This document shows, one piece after another, positions 1 through 13,105 of a DNA stretch of 64,000 bases. A program made the position numbers and the translations under genes. Each line of letters starts with the position of its first letter. The first letter of the stretch is position 1. Source of the stretch: Steromphala cineraria (lineage: Eukaryota > Mollusca > Gastropoda > Trochida > Trochidae). A model generated the notes under the pieces. The model worked only from the letters and a program-made list of their open reading frames with translations. It had not been told where the DNA came from and did no database searches. The stretch spans positions 76,637,060-76,701,059 of the forward strand of contig OU744721.1 in the NCBI GenBank assembly GCA_916613615.1. The letters run 5' to 3'.

Positions 1-1138
1 CACAATCTTCATAAATTCTTGCTGTTCATGTTATAACATTGGATGATTCTGGAGTGGAGATGTTTGTGTGGGATAGTGAGGGATCGATCCTGGTAGGCAA
101 CAATACAGGCTTTTTAACGCTTTTCTACTGTGAATGACATGTACTGTATCTTGATAATATGTATTTAAATCATTTGAATAATTTTCATACATCAAGTAGG
201 GACGAACAATCTCCAATATCCCTATTGCAAGGTATCAATTGAATTTTGAAGGTTGGGGTTTGGGAATCCCACTGGTTCCGCCAATAACTAACGGAAAATC
301 AATTAACGTTTAATCTGTTTTCAGATTATGGCCATTTTAAATTGAAATTATTAACGATTGTGACATGTTCTGACATCATGCAGGGAACTAAACATTGCGT
401 ACCCACTCACCGAGCAATTACAGGAATGAACTAAATGACACTCGACCCACCATGAACCTTCACTTACCATTACGATAGCCTGTATCATTGTCTCCTCTGT
501 AAATACATTAAAGGCTTTCTCAACGTAAGATCCACATGTAAAAAACATACATTAACATTGGCATGATCTTATAATCAACTCCTTAACCTTGATTGGTAAT
601 CTATGTAAAATGATGATCTGAAAACCCAAATTCTTTTTGTTTCTTTTCAATAGATGCAACAATTTGATTTGTTTTTTCTTTTTCCGTGCATCATTATCAC
701 AGACTTAAAAGGTATTTACAGTCACAACTCATTAAGCAAATTCCACCAGACCATAACAATAATAACTTATTCATCACCTATACTATTCCAACCTATTTTC
801 TTTTCATAAATAATGACGAGATTGATTAAGGGTCAATACTTAAGGTTATTGACTTCATCAGGCTTTTACTGCTTTTACTGTTTTTCAGACAAAGTTAATA
901 CTAGTATATCCTCTCTGCTTTGAATAATCTTTGATAAGAATGTAGTGGCTTTTGTGAAAGAACCAAGTACCATTTGTCTGTCGGCCCAGTAAAAGGACTC
1001 TGTAGTACATAGTTTATTATGCATGAGTTACATTTAATCATTAGAATGCATTAATGACTTGTTGACATGTTTGATAGACTTTTAGTAATTGGGGTTTATC
1101 TTTCTATTGTCCTAAAGTCAGTCATCCCGCTCAATTGT
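1..1138. other. AT-rich intergenic, no feature seen
   Basis: No reading frame with coding character, RNA gene or clear repeat could be supported here. The short frames present are AT-rich and lack splice context. Confidence 0.5.
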
Positions 1139-1248
1139 TTAACCAACATGATCCAATCCTCCATACAGGGTATCCAGGACGAAGGGTTTTACTTCCATTA
1201 CAGTGTCTATGTGAACGCCTACTGGTAATGGGTAGAGCTCTATCGATC
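1139..1248 (-). CDS. possible terminal exon, unidentified protein
   Basis: On the minus strand an acceptor-like CACAG precedes 1,248. From there 35 codons stay open to a TAA at 1,139-1,141, with protein-like composition (for example LYPLPVGVHIDTVMEVKPF). The base content is richer in G and C than the surroundings. I do not recognise the protein and cannot link it to an upstream exon, so it may be a chance frame in a GC-richer patch. Confidence 0.2.
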
Positions 1249-1373
1249 CTGTGATAGACGTTATAGCTTATTTTATTATCTTCAAATTGCTCTATAGAAA
1301 GGGACAATGTTCCCCCGAGGTCTGTATAGCACTGATGTTGATGATTACTCCATTTGTTAATAAGGATGCATTG

Positions 1374-1880
1374 TTGAACCAGAACATCCTGATGCAGTAC
1401 AGAGATACAGATTCGTTTAGATTTTTTTAACAAGAAACGATTTTGTGATTTCAAATGTATTCGTTTTTGTTTTGTTAATCTCGTTTATTGTGTAAGAGGT
1501 ATGCGTTTTGCTAAATAACTAAAATTTTAACTGATAATTGTTTCATTTATCAATAGAGACATACAGATTCATTTAGTTTTAAAAGCGACGATTATTGATT
1601 ATTGAACTTTTTTGTCAAATGTTAATTCCTTTTATTGTCAAAGGAACATGCGTTTTATTGAATGATGAAGCTTTTTAATTGATGATTACTTGTCGTTTAA
1701 TAGGGTGAATTGTTGAAGCACTAGAACACCTTGATGCAGTACACAGATGGAGATTCATTAATTACACTGAAATGATGATATAAATATTACCTGTTGTGCA
1801 AATTCTATGATTGTGTAAGGGACCAATTTTTTGCTGAATGATTTAACTTTTATTCGAAAGTTGTGTACACAATTTATGAA
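1374..1880. repeat. three diverged ~170-bp direct repeats
   Basis: Words such as CAGATTCATTTAG, a GATGCAGTACA block (about 1,391 and 1,734) and a CGTTTT...GAATGATG...TTTTAA...TGATGATT block recur at roughly 165-175 bp spacing across about three units. The copies are strongly diverged and AT-rich. No target duplication was seen. Confidence 0.4.
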
Positions 1881-4800
1881 ATTCGATTTGTAATCCCTAC
1901 CGCAACATCACCCATAAAAATAGAGAGTCGAGAATTTCTACTCTTCTAAACGTTTTTTTATTAAAAGCAATGATTATTGATTGATTGATGTTTATTTCAG
2001 TAGTATTTGGCCACATGGCCTACAGTACAATTACAAGAAAATGTAGATTGTGGTCGTGTTTGAGATCTTATATTAAATACATGCTTGAGGTACAAGGCAA
2101 CAGATTTTGTAACATTCATATTTGTACTATTAAACAGGTTGATCAATGATTATTTTATGTAATGAAGCAACATTAATGTTTTTCTCTTGACTATGTCACT
2201 CTATTTTCAAATTTCACTTTTACACTGAGATGGTCTTACTGTTCTGTTCAGGCAGGATTCATTTACCATCTCAAGTTCTATTCTTGTGTTAATCAAACGA
2301 AAGATGGGAGTTTCGTCCCTTCGACCCATTAATATCTCAACTTGCAAATGTTCATCTTCTTTCAGAAAGCCTCAGAAGGTTGAAAGAAGTTTGGAGGTGG
2401 ATAAGGAAAAATGAATCCCACTGCACTCTAAGCAAATGTAGCTTCTTTCTGGTAGTTAGTAGGTTATTGTCTCGTTTATAGCAACTTGTCTGTAACGAGT
2501 TTCGGGGTGATCATCATCATGCTTGAGAACATTTTGTTAAGGTAAAGAAGTTTCTTAGTATGTTATTCTGGGTTGGCGTAGGTGAATCTCGAGTACCTAG
2601 CTTATTCTTTTGGTAAATGGTGCTTCAAATTTAGTCAAAATTTCGATATTGCCATTGCCAGATTGCCTTGGTAAGGTCGATAATGACATCATCAGGAATG
2701 TAATTGTGTCTAGTTTATGCATGTAAATCTAAACGATTTTATGAAGTTCTAAATTTTAAGATTCACCAGGCATGTTAACTGTGATGTAACGGCGTTACAG
2801 CCTACACATAAAGTAGGATTTGACATGATTCCATAATCAGTTGACCTCATTTCATTATGGTCTGAATAATGTATATGTCCGACGACAGTGATGGATTGTC
2901 ACATTACATTTTTATTCCTTCTCTCCTCGTTTCTATTTTGCTGTACATTTTGCCATTCTGCTTGTCCATCTATCCAATACTGTATCATTCTATTCTTCAT
3001 TCTCATATTTCTTCCTCTCTCTTCTTTTCTCACTCTATTCACATTTCCCTTTCAATCTAACATCTTCCCTTCATCGACCATGGAGCACTTCACATTGAGA
3101 TAGCTTTAGAGGCTCCACGCTTGAGAGATTTTAATATTGATTAAAGGCAGCGCTGTCACCTGGGATTACAAGCCCTCCTCATTCACAGCCCGCGATTTGC
3201 ATCAGAACGTTCATCATTATTCATTCTCTTCATTCTATGACGTTACAGTTTTTTGTCTTTGCATATATTGCATGTTGAACATGTTGAACATGTTACAACC
3301 GGGTTGGTCCTGGCTCGCTAGTTCTAAACAGGAGCCAGGTCGATACTGAAGTTGAGGTTTTGCTGAGTGAATGTCATATATCCATGTGGTCCTTCAACGG
3401 TCTTGACTATAATGTTTCTATCCACACGTAAACCCTTTTGTGAATACTTGAGAGTTGATTAAAAATTATGAGATATCAATATTTATATATTGAAATAGGA
3501 AACTACAAAACCATCAGCAGAAACGTTTTTATGTAACTGTTCCATTTGCGCAAGAAAATTGTCACTTAACCATTTAAGGTTCAGAAAAGAATTACTAACT
3601 TTAAGGTTGGTTATTTTTTTTATTGTTAGGTAAAAAATATCAAACTTTATCAGCTTGAAATAACTTAATCTTGCAATTTAAACACATAAGGTTCAAGGAA
3701 CATTATACATTGATTTCAATCTAAAGCTCCTTATCAAATTCAGTCTATAACATAAGGCATTTATGAGATGTCTATGAAACGTGTGCAACACCAGGTTGTT
3801 ATTATTGTGTGACAACATTACTAAGTAGGAAGATATGAACATATGATTATGTGAATATAACATAAATATATCATTATTTTAGATTATAGTATTTATTTCA
3901 ATCATAATAACTTAATAAAATGGCTTCGGTAGTACTAAAACTAGTCTCTAGTATGACTTACCCTTGTTTTAGCTTTTCATATTTATTCATGAGTTTATGA
4001 TTACAAACAACCACGTGCAATGTTTTAATAAACTTTGTTTTTGCATTTTAAGACATATGTTCCATAGTTCGTTATAAATAATTTAAATATAGAACTCTTG
4101 ATTCTTGTTCAATCTTAAACATATGGCATCCATAGGAGAAAGTCTGTATTATGTATATCAGTAGATAATAAACACCAGGTTGCCATGTCTGGGTGACAAT
4201 GCCACGTAAGAACATGTGTCCTAGATGCGCATAGCATGAACCCCTGCTGTGGGTATGTTTTGTTGTCCTTTGTCTTTGATAACAACAGATAAGTATTACA
4301 TATATTACAGGTGGGTAATTTCTCTTGGTGACAAACAAATGCACAAGGTCGTCCTTTATTCTAGACACATGCTCTTATCAAATATACATATCTTCTTGCA
4401 AACATTCTTCGTCGGAGGTCTTAAAAATGGTTTCGTCTTCATAATTAATTGTACATGATTATTCTATATAATGAAAGGTTTTCAGTTTGTTAAAGAGGTT
4501 TAAGTGCCATTTCTCTTGGCAATAAATGACTGGTTGTCATAAGGTCATCATCGATAAAATGTCAAGCACATGAAATCAATAAACGCCTTGCTGAATCAGG
4601 TAACATTGAACTGACAACAAGTCTATAATCGTTACAAGACGTTAATCTTTACTTGTTAACAATTAGTTTGAACTCAGTCTGCGATATGAATGCATACATT
4701 GTTTGTTCTTTGCATACATATGGACCAATGATCAACCAAGATTCGTTTATATTAATTCTGAGGAAACACAAAAGTTGACCATTAAGTTCCCATCCTACAT

Positions 4801-5229
4801 AGGTAACTCGTGTGATATTTTCTCGTGTACCTATTTTGTTCCTCGCTCAGTAAATATCATTCACAGCAAATCAAAATTCTTTTTTGTTTGAACTAGAAAC
4901 AGAACCGAGGTTATGGTCTACATGGATCGAAATGACATGAGAAACCTCGTTTGGGCGGAATTACAATTATTCAAACAAAATGTTTGTCATGTTTATGAAA
5001 TAAAACAACCTATTTGTTTCTTTTTGATATAACGTATCCTCCCTTTGAGTTGCTAAAATATGTATACGGTAATCAAAATGGGTTCTAAAAGCATGATAAG
5101 TAATAAACCAGTTCATGTTCAAAGTAAATGTTTGGATTATACAAGAACATCACATCGGGCAGAAATCTGTGTCATTCCTGTTTTGCCTTTCACACATATC
5201 CCCTCCATCTTAATAATGTATCTTCATCA
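1881..5229. other. AT-rich intergenic
   Basis: I see no gene. There is a pyrimidine-rich tract around 2,900-3,060 and long AT-rich runs. Two segments share a CACCAGGTTG word followed by a GTGACAA word (about 3,789 and 4,171), which may be a decayed repeat pair. Confidence 0.5.
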
Positions 5230-5474
5230 CCTGTTATCTACATGCCAGTAGCACCCCAGGGACAAAGTACCGAGTGGCGGTCCCCGGGGACCTAGATCCC
5301 ATCATTCTTAATGACATTACTATGGACTGCCAGCATCACAATACACTATACCACGCTCCCTTCGCTTTTATGGCATCAATTATTTACTTTGGTCGTCTGA
5401 AGCTCCACGCAGCGATCCTGCAGGACTCGCTCTCTGTCTCTCGGCAGGGTTTCATATATGACTGCGGTTGACTG
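5230..5474 (+). other. GC-richer island with an open frame
   Basis: The base content rises to about half G+C in an otherwise AT-rich region. One plus frame is open for about 80 codons up to the TGA at 5,469-5,471 and contains KYRVAVPGDLDPIILND. Splice sites are not convincing and no family is recognised. It could be an exon, a CpG-richer regulatory patch or chance. Confidence 0.2.
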
Positions 5475-6579
5475 TGGTTTACTCTGCGCAGCTCCAGGCA
5501 TTCTGATATAGACATGTGACACTATACAGAACAGAGTTGAAATTGTTTTCCTCGTTTTGATTGGGTCAGATTTGAATTTGTAAGGATTTAAAATAAGTAT
5601 GGTATAGCATGTTTTATAACGAATCAATTGTGTTCTCTGTTTGGATCCTGCCAGAATTGTTGAAAAGGAAATCTCGGCTATCTATGTTTGCTATCTATTT
5701 TCAATTTAACTTAGTCAAAAAGTAAGAATTCATTTATCGTATTAATATATTCGATAATCAAAATACGAACGATTATGATTGTGGTTATGTTTAAAACTAA
5801 ACAGTTTTACGTGCATAACGATTAATAAACTTTATTCAGAATGATAATTTCTTGAGGTCTTTGAATTGAAAAACTTATCGTTAGAAACAAATAAAAACAT
5901 TTTATAATCGTCAGTTTAATGTATTAAATGGTTGAAAATGATTCAATTGCTTCAAGTTAACATTGCCGATAAATCTTTTAGGGAAGAATTATGAAAATAT
6001 ATTTAAGTTTTCTACCTTGTTTTTGTAATTGGTGAAAACAATAGTTGATACACCAACAAAAACATAAAATTTTAGAGTTTCAAAGTTCCTATTTTGTTCA
6101 AAAAAGTCTACTGTATCTAGATATTGTAATTCCGACTAAGGGTACAATCAAGAGAAACAATTATTTTGTTCATTACAAAAATTATCAGAAGACATACCGG
6201 CCTAGCAGTCAACCAATTATTCCAAAAAAAAAACAAACTATAATTTGACTCGATGCATCTGTAATAACGTTTGAATATGCATGTATGCTTACTAATGCAA
6301 GCGTAGAGGTAAAAACCAATTAACGGTCCATGTTGCAGGGACTTACTTTAAGGTAAATAATATAAACAACTGCTGTTCTGTACTCGACTGTACTGTTTTC
6401 AAACAGTTGTATTGCAAAAAGATAAACGTTGTTTACATGTGTCCTTGAAAGTTTATTATATATGGAATGAATGGATAAATAATATATTCTTAACCACGTG
6501 GAGTCATGGAAAACTTGCATTTTGAAACTATGAAAGATTGCTTATTTCACTGTTCTAAGACATTTGACCTAGGTCTTCA
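5475..6579. other. AT-rich intergenic
   Basis: No gene, RNA or repeat boundary recognised. Confidence 0.5.
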
Positions 6580-6925
6580 AGGGGTAGTAGCACGTTTTAA
6601 GGGGGAATATTAGGTGATGTCATGAAAACGAAAATGGCTGGTTGCAATTGAAAGACAATGTATTTAAACTAAATAAAGCAGTAATAAAACAAATTTATGA
6701 TATAAAGTTCAGTAATGCGATTCCTTTTTCTTACATCAAAAGATATCAAAGGTGTTCACACAAAAATGGTTGCCAATGGACTTTATGTGAATCTTTATAA
6801 TTTGTTCTCTGGGTATTGATGATTGGTTTGTGTAATAAGATTTAGAAAATACATTTAGCATAAACGTACAATTATCAGTGAAAAATTGAAAATATAAAGT
6901 TTTCAAAAAACGTACTACTGCCCCT
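6580..6925. mobile_element. MITE of the AGGGGCAGTAGCACG family (copy 1)
   Basis: The element starts AGGGGTAGTAGCACG and ends CGTACTACTGCCCCT, an imperfect terminal inverted repeat. It is 346 bp and non-coding. Its interior (AATTGAAAGACAATGTATTT and later CAAAATGG..GCCAATGGA) matches the copies at 15.8, 44.1 and 44.9 kb. Flanks are TTCA and TTAT, a decayed form of the TTAA target duplication that is perfect in the 44-kb copies. Confidence 0.85.
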
Positions 6926-8165
6926 TTATATTTAAGCAACACAGGCATGAATTGAATGCTACGTCTATGGAAATCATGTACATATAAATAAGTACGTATA
7001 CATATATAGATTTCGGTTATATTTCATTGATCTCTACATACAAACGCATTTCTATATATTTCAGCAATAATTTGTAATTATAACTATAGACCTGTATGAA
7101 TATTTATAAACAAGAATTCGGTGAATGCGTTTTGGGCACAGAGCTGTTATAAATATAAGTATAAATGATACCAGTTCCCGTGTGGTGAATTATTAATGAA
7201 ATATTTGCATTTTATATGAATAATAAAAGTTATTTCCTATTTAATTAAAACATGTAGATCTCTTTTGTTTCATATAACGTATGCCTACCAGAAGATCAAT
7301 AAATAACTACATACACAGCATTATAATGCCTAAGTCCTACACGCTATTCAACAAAACTGCCACTATGTATAGAGACTCAGATCAATATAAACATCATCAT
7401 CGTATTATTAGAAACAGCAATAAGTTATTGTTCGCAGTATCATTGATATACCACCATTAATTTATCAATTAATTAATTAGTATAGTACACAACATAATCA
7501 TTACAAAAACGCATTAAGAAACGATCACATCAATAACAATATAGAATGAGGACGGAATGGAATAACAAAACAAAACCATTATATAAACGATAAATACAGT
7601 CAATGGTAATACTTCTGAGAACTGAATAAAGTGGTGTAAGTCAAGTTAAGGTAGCTTCATGGCTTCAGAAGAGAGTGAAACTTCACAACAATTAACAGAA
7701 TGTGAATCAGTTGAATTTTAGTTACGTAATAATATTTTAGTTTAATATATGTTGCAAAATAATGCATAATACATAAAGAGTGTAAGACAATCATAAGAAC
7801 AAAAGGTTTCAAGGTCAAGTCAGAGGACATGTTGCTTGTTGCTTTTTCAACACCCTTATCTTATTTCAGTTATGTACAGGCTGAAGTCTTTGTATTTGTG
7901 TTCTGTTTGCCAATGTCAAGTCAGAGTCAAAAATCCTTTACATAGTTAAGGTATGATATAAAAGACGTAAATATATCACACGAACTTCATAATATCACCG
8001 ACTTGAAACCTTCAGAAGAACAAAAATAAGACGAATCAGTTAAAGACTTTAAGTCCTGAAATTAAAGGTACAAATAACGCTACAGGGCTGCACAATAAAG
8101 TGTAAGATAAAGACAGACATTTATAAGAACTAACAGAGTACAGATCTAGTGGTGATGAAGAAATC
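6926..8165. other. AT-rich intergenic with decayed satellite flank
   Basis: No gene seen. From about 7,800 there are isolated degenerate words of the adjoining minisatellite (CAAGGTCAAGTCAGAGGACATG near 7,811, GTCAAGTCAGAG near 7,915). This suggests the array once extended further left or grew from this sequence. Confidence 0.4.
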
Positions 8166-8758
8166 ATATATGACATGTTGTTTCTCTAGCTTAACAACAG
8201 AAGAAAACGAGGTGCAAGGTGTAGTCAGATGACATGTTGTTTCTCTAACTTAAGAACAGAAGAGTTCGAGGTGCAAGGTGTATTCAGATGACATGTTGTT
8301 TCTCTAGCTTAACAACAGAACAAAACGAGGTGCAAGGTGTAGTCAGATGACATGTTGTTTCTCTAACTTAAGAACAGAAGAGTTCGAGGTGCAAAGTGTA
8401 TTCAGATGACATGTTGTTTCTCTAGCGTAAGAACAGAAGAGTATGATGTGCAAGGTGTAGTCAGATGACATGTTGTTTCTCTAACATAAGAACAGAAGAG
8501 TACGAGGTGCAAGGTGTAGTCAGATGACATGTTGTTTCTCTAGCCTAAGAACAGAAGAGTACGAGATGCAAGGTGTAGTCAGATGACATGTTGTTTCTCT
8601 AGCGTAAGAACAGAAGAGTATGATGTGCAAGGTGTAGTCAGATGACATGTTGTTTCTCTAGCCTAAGAACAGAAGAGTACGAGGTGCAAGGTGTAGTCAG
8701 ATGACATGTTGTTTCTCTCGCTTAACAACAGAAGAGTACGAGGTGTAAGGTGTAGTCA

Positions 8759-10560
8759 GATGACATGGTGACATGTTGTTTCTCTCGCTTAACAACAGAA
8801 GAGTACGAGGTGCAAGGTGTAGTCAAATGACATGTTGTTTCTCTAGCCTAAGAACAGAAGAGTACGAGGTGCAAGGTGTAGTCGGATGACATGTTCTTTC
8901 TCTAGCCTAAGAACAGAAGAGTACGAGGTGCAAGGTGTAGTCAGATGACATGTTGTTTCTCTAGCGTAAGAACAGAAGAGTACAAGGTGCAAGGTGTAGT
9001 CAGATGACATGTTGTTTCTCTAGCATAAGAACAGAAGAGTATGATGTGCAAGGTGTAGTCAGATGACATGTTGTTTCTCTAGCATAAGAACAGAAGAGTA
9101 CGAGGTGCAAGGTGTAGTCAGATGACATGTTGTTTCTCTAGCCTAAGAACAGAAGAGTACGAGGTGCAAGGTGTAGTCAGATGACATGTTGTTTCTCTCG
9201 CTTAACAACAGAAGAGTACGAGGTGTAAGGTGTAGTCAGATGACATGGTGACATGTTGTTTCTCTAGCCTAAGAACAGAAGAGTACGAGGTGCAAGGTGT
9301 AGTCAGATGACATGTTGTTTCTCTAGCCTAAGAACAGAAGAGTACGAGGTGCAAGGTGTAGTCAGATGACATGTTGTTTCTCTAGCGTAAGAACAGAAGA
9401 GTACAAGGTGCAAGGTGTAGTCAGATGACATGTTGTTTCTCTAGCATAAGAACAGAAGAGTATGATGTGCAAGGTGTAGTCAGATGACATATTGTTTCTC
9501 TAGCATAAGAACAGAAGAGTACGAGGTGCAAGGTGTAGTCAGATGACATGTTGTTTCTCTCGCTTAACAACAGAAGAGTACGAGGTGCAAGGTGTAGTCA
9601 GATGACATGGTGACATGTTGTTTCTCTCGCTTAACAACAGAAGAGTACGAGGTGCAAGGTGTAGTCAGATGACATGTTGTTTCTCTAGCCTAAGAACAGA
9701 AGAGTACGAGATGCAAGGTGTAGTCAGATGACATGTTGTTTCTCTAGCGTAAGAACAGAAGAGTATGATGTGCAAGGTGTAGTCAGGTGACATGTTGTTT
9801 CTCTAGCCTAAGAACAGAAGAGTTCGAGGTGCAAGGTGTAGTCAGATGACATGTCCTTTCTCTAGCCTAAGAACAGAAGAGTACGAGGTGCAAGGTGTAG
9901 TCAGATGACATGTTCTTTCTCTAGCCTAAGAACAGAAGAGTATGATGTGCAAGGTGTAGTCAGATGACATGTTGTTTCTCTAGCCTAAGAACAGAAGAGT
10001 TCGAGGTGCAAGGTGTAGTCAGATGACATGTTGTTTCTCTAGCATAAGAACAGAAGAGTACGAGGTGCAAGGTGTAGTCAGATGACATGGTGACATGTTG
10101 TTTCTCTCGCTTAACAACAGAAGAGTACGAGGTGCAAGGTGTAGTCAGATGACATGTTGTTTCTCTAGCCTAAGAACAGAAGAGTACGAGGTGCAAGGTG
10201 TAGTCAGATGGCATGTTGTTTCTCTAGCCTAAGAACAGAAGAGTATGATGTGCAAGGTGTAGTCAGATGACATGTTGTTTCTCTAGCCTAAGAACAGAAG
10301 AGTACGAGGTGCAAGGTGTAGTCAGATGACATGTTCTTTCTCTAGCCTAAGAACAGAAGAGTATGATGTGCAAGGTGTAGTCAGATGACATGTTGTTTCT
10401 CTAGCCTAAGAACAGAAGAGTTCGAGGTGCAAGGTGTAGTCAGATGACATGTTGTTTCTCTAGCCTAAGAACAGAAGAGTACGAGGTGCAAGGTGTAGTC
10501 AGATGACATTTTCTTTCTCTAGCCTAAGAACAGAAGAGTATGATGTGCAAGGTGTAGTCA
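8759..10560 (+). repeat. higher-order block 1 of the minisatellite (1,802 bp)
   Basis: About 30 units, four of them with the 8-bp insertion (30x59 + 4x8 = 1,802). Diagnostic variants (AGTCAAATGACATG at 8,821, AGTCAGGTGACATG at 9,781, GACATGTCCTTTC at 9,847, ATGGCATG near 10,209) all reappear exactly 1,802 bp downstream. Confidence 0.9.
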
Positions 10561-12362
10561 GATGACATGGTGACATGTTGTTTCTCTCGCTTAACAACAG
10601 AAGAGTACGAGGTGCAAGGTGTAGTCAAATGACATGTTGTTTCTCTAGCCTAAGAACAGAAGAGTACGAGGTGCAAGGTGTAGTCGGATGACATGTTCTT
10701 TCTCTAGCCTAAGAACAGAAGAGTACGAGGTGCAAGGTGTAGTCAGATGACATGTTGTTTCTCTAGCGTAAGAACAGAAGAGTACAAGGTGCAAGGTGTA
10801 GTCAGATGACATGTTGTTTCTCTAGCATAAGAACAGAAGAGTATGATGTGCAAGGTGTAGTCAGATGACATGTTGTTTCTCTAGCATAAGAACAGAAGAG
10901 TACGAGGTGCAAGGTGTAGTCAGATGACATGTTGTTTCTCTAGCCTAAGAACAGAAGAGTACGAGGTGCAAGGTGTAGTCAGATGACATGTTGTTTCTCT
11001 CGCTTAACAACAGAAGAGTACGAGGTGTAAGGTGTAGTCAGATGACATGGTGACATGTTGTTTCTCTAGCCTAAGAACAGAAGAGTACGAGGTGCAAGGT
11101 GTAGTCAGATGACATGTTGTTTCTCTAGCCTAAGAACAGAAGAGTACGAGGTGCAAGGTGTAGTCAGATGACATGTTGTTTCTCTAGCGTAAGAACAGAA
11201 GAGTACAAGGTGCAAGGTGTAGTCAGATGACATGTTGTTTCTCTAGCATAAGAACAGAAGAGTATGATGTGCAAGGTGTAGTCAGATGACATATTGTTTC
11301 TCTAGCATAAGAACAGAAGAGTACGAGGTGCAAGGTGTAGTCAGATGACATGTTGTTTCTCTCGCTTAACAACAGAAGAGTACGAGGTGCAAGGTGTAGT
11401 CAGATGACATGGTGACATGTTGTTTCTCTCGCTTAACAACAGAAGAGTACGAGGTGCAAGGTGTAGTCAGATGACATGTTGTTTCTCTAGCCTAAGAACA
11501 GAAGAGTACGAGATGCAAGGTGTAGTCAGATGACATGTTGTTTCTCTAGCGTAAGAACAGAAGAGTATGATGTGCAAGGTGTAGTCAGGTGACATGTTGT
11601 TTCTCTAGCCTAAGAACAGAAGAGTTCGAGGTGCAAGGTGTAGTCAGATGACATGTCCTTTCTCTAGCCTAAGAACAGAAGAGTACGAGGTGCAAGGTGT
11701 AGTCAGATGACATGTTCTTTCTCTAGCCTAAGAACAGAAGAGTATGATGTGCAAGGTGTAGTCAGATGACATGTTGTTTCTCTAGCCTAAGAACAGAAGA
11801 GTTCGAGGTGCAAGGTGTAGTCAGATGACATGTTGTTTCTCTAGCATAAGAACAGAAGAGTACGAGGTGCAAGGTGTAGTCAGATGACATGGTGACATGT
11901 TGTTTCTCTCGCTTAACAACAGAAGAGTACGAGGTGCAAGGTGTAGTCAGATGACATGTTGTTTCTCTAGCCTAAGAACAGAAGAGTACGAGGTGCAAGG
12001 TGTAGTCAGATGGCATGTTGTTTCTCTAGCCTAAGAACAGAAGAGTATGATGTGCAAGGTGTAGTCAGATGACATGTTGTTTCTCTAGCCTAAGAACAGA
12101 AGAGTACGAGGTGCAAGGTGTAGTCAGATGACATGTTCTTTCTCTAGCCTAAGAACAGAAGAGTATGATGTGCAAGGTGTAGTCAGATGACATGTTGTTT
12201 CTCTAGCCTAAGAACAGAAGAGTTCGAGGTGCAAGGTGTAGTCAGATGACATGTTGTTTCTCTAGCCTAAGAACAGAAGAGTACGAGGTGCAAGGTGTAG
12301 TCAGATGACATGTTCTTTCTCTAGCCTAAGAACAGAAGAGTATGATGTGCAAGGTGTAGTCA
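10561..12362 (+). repeat. higher-order block 2 of the minisatellite (1,802 bp)
   Basis: Near-identical copy of the preceding block. The variant units keep the same order and spacing; I noticed one clear substitution (TTTTCTTTC at about 10,510 against TGTTCTTTC at 12,312). Beyond the block boundaries the unit order differs, which marks the limits of the duplication. Confidence 0.9.
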
Positions 12363-13105
12363 GATGACATGTTCTTTCTCTAGCCTAAGAACAGAAGAGT
12401 TCGAGGTGCAAGGTGTAGTCAGATGACATGTTGTTTCTCTAGCCTAAGAACAGAAGAGTACGAGGTGCAAGGTGTAGTCAGATGACATGTTGTTTCTCTC
12501 GCTTAACAACAGAAGAGTACGAGGTGCAAGGTGTAGTCAGATGACATGTTGTTTCTCTCGCTTAACAACAGAAGAGTACGAGGTGTAAGGTGTAGTCAGA
12601 TGACATGGTGACATGTTGTTTCTCTCGCTTAACAACAGAAGAGTACGAGGTGCAAGGTGTAGTCAGATGACATGTTGTTTCTCTAGCATAAGAACAGAAG
12701 AGTATGATGTGCAAGGTGTAGTCAGATGACATGTTGTTTCTCTAGCATAAGAACAGAAGAGTACGAGGTGCAAGGTGTAGTCAGATGACATGGTGACATG
12801 ATGTTTCTCTCGCTTAACAACAGAAGAGTACGAGGTGCAAGGTGTAGTCAGATTACATGTTGTTTCTCTAATTTAAGAACAGAAGAGTACGAGGTGCAAG
12901 GTGTAGTCAGATGACATGTTGTTTCTCTAGCATAAGAACAGAAGAGTACGAGGTGCAAGGTGTAGTCAGATGACATGGTGACATGTTGTTTCTCTCGCTT
13001 AACAACAGAAGAGTACGAGGTGCAAGGTGTAGTCAGATGACATGTTGTTTCTCTAACTTAAGAACAGAAGAGTTTGAGGTGCAAAGTGTAGTCAGATGAC
13101 ATGTT

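Larger units (their letters stand above)
8166..13105. repeat. 59-bp minisatellite array, about 83 units
   Basis: A head-to-tail array of about 4.9 kb. The basic period is 59 bp, seen from the one-base shift per 60-base line. Each unit has GTGTAGTCAGATGACATG, then TTGTTTCTCTAGCCTAAG, then AACAGAAGAGTACGAGGTGC. Some units carry an 8-bp internal duplication (GACATGGTGACATG), giving 67 bp. Variable positions (GCCTAAG, GCATAAG, GCGTAAG, CGCTTAAC; TACGAGG or TATGATG) define unit subtypes that recur in order. Because 59 is not a multiple of 3 and stops occur in each frame, it is not a protein repeat. Edge units are the most diverged, as expected for unequal exchange. Confidence 0.97.

Noticed and set aside
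2869..3103. Hydrophobic small open frames rich in Leu, Ser and Ile
   Set aside because: They come from a pyrimidine-rich low-complexity tract and have no splice or start context.
8166..13105. CRISPR-like array
   Set aside because: Units are contiguous 59-bp tandem copies without unique spacers, and the DNA is eukaryotic.
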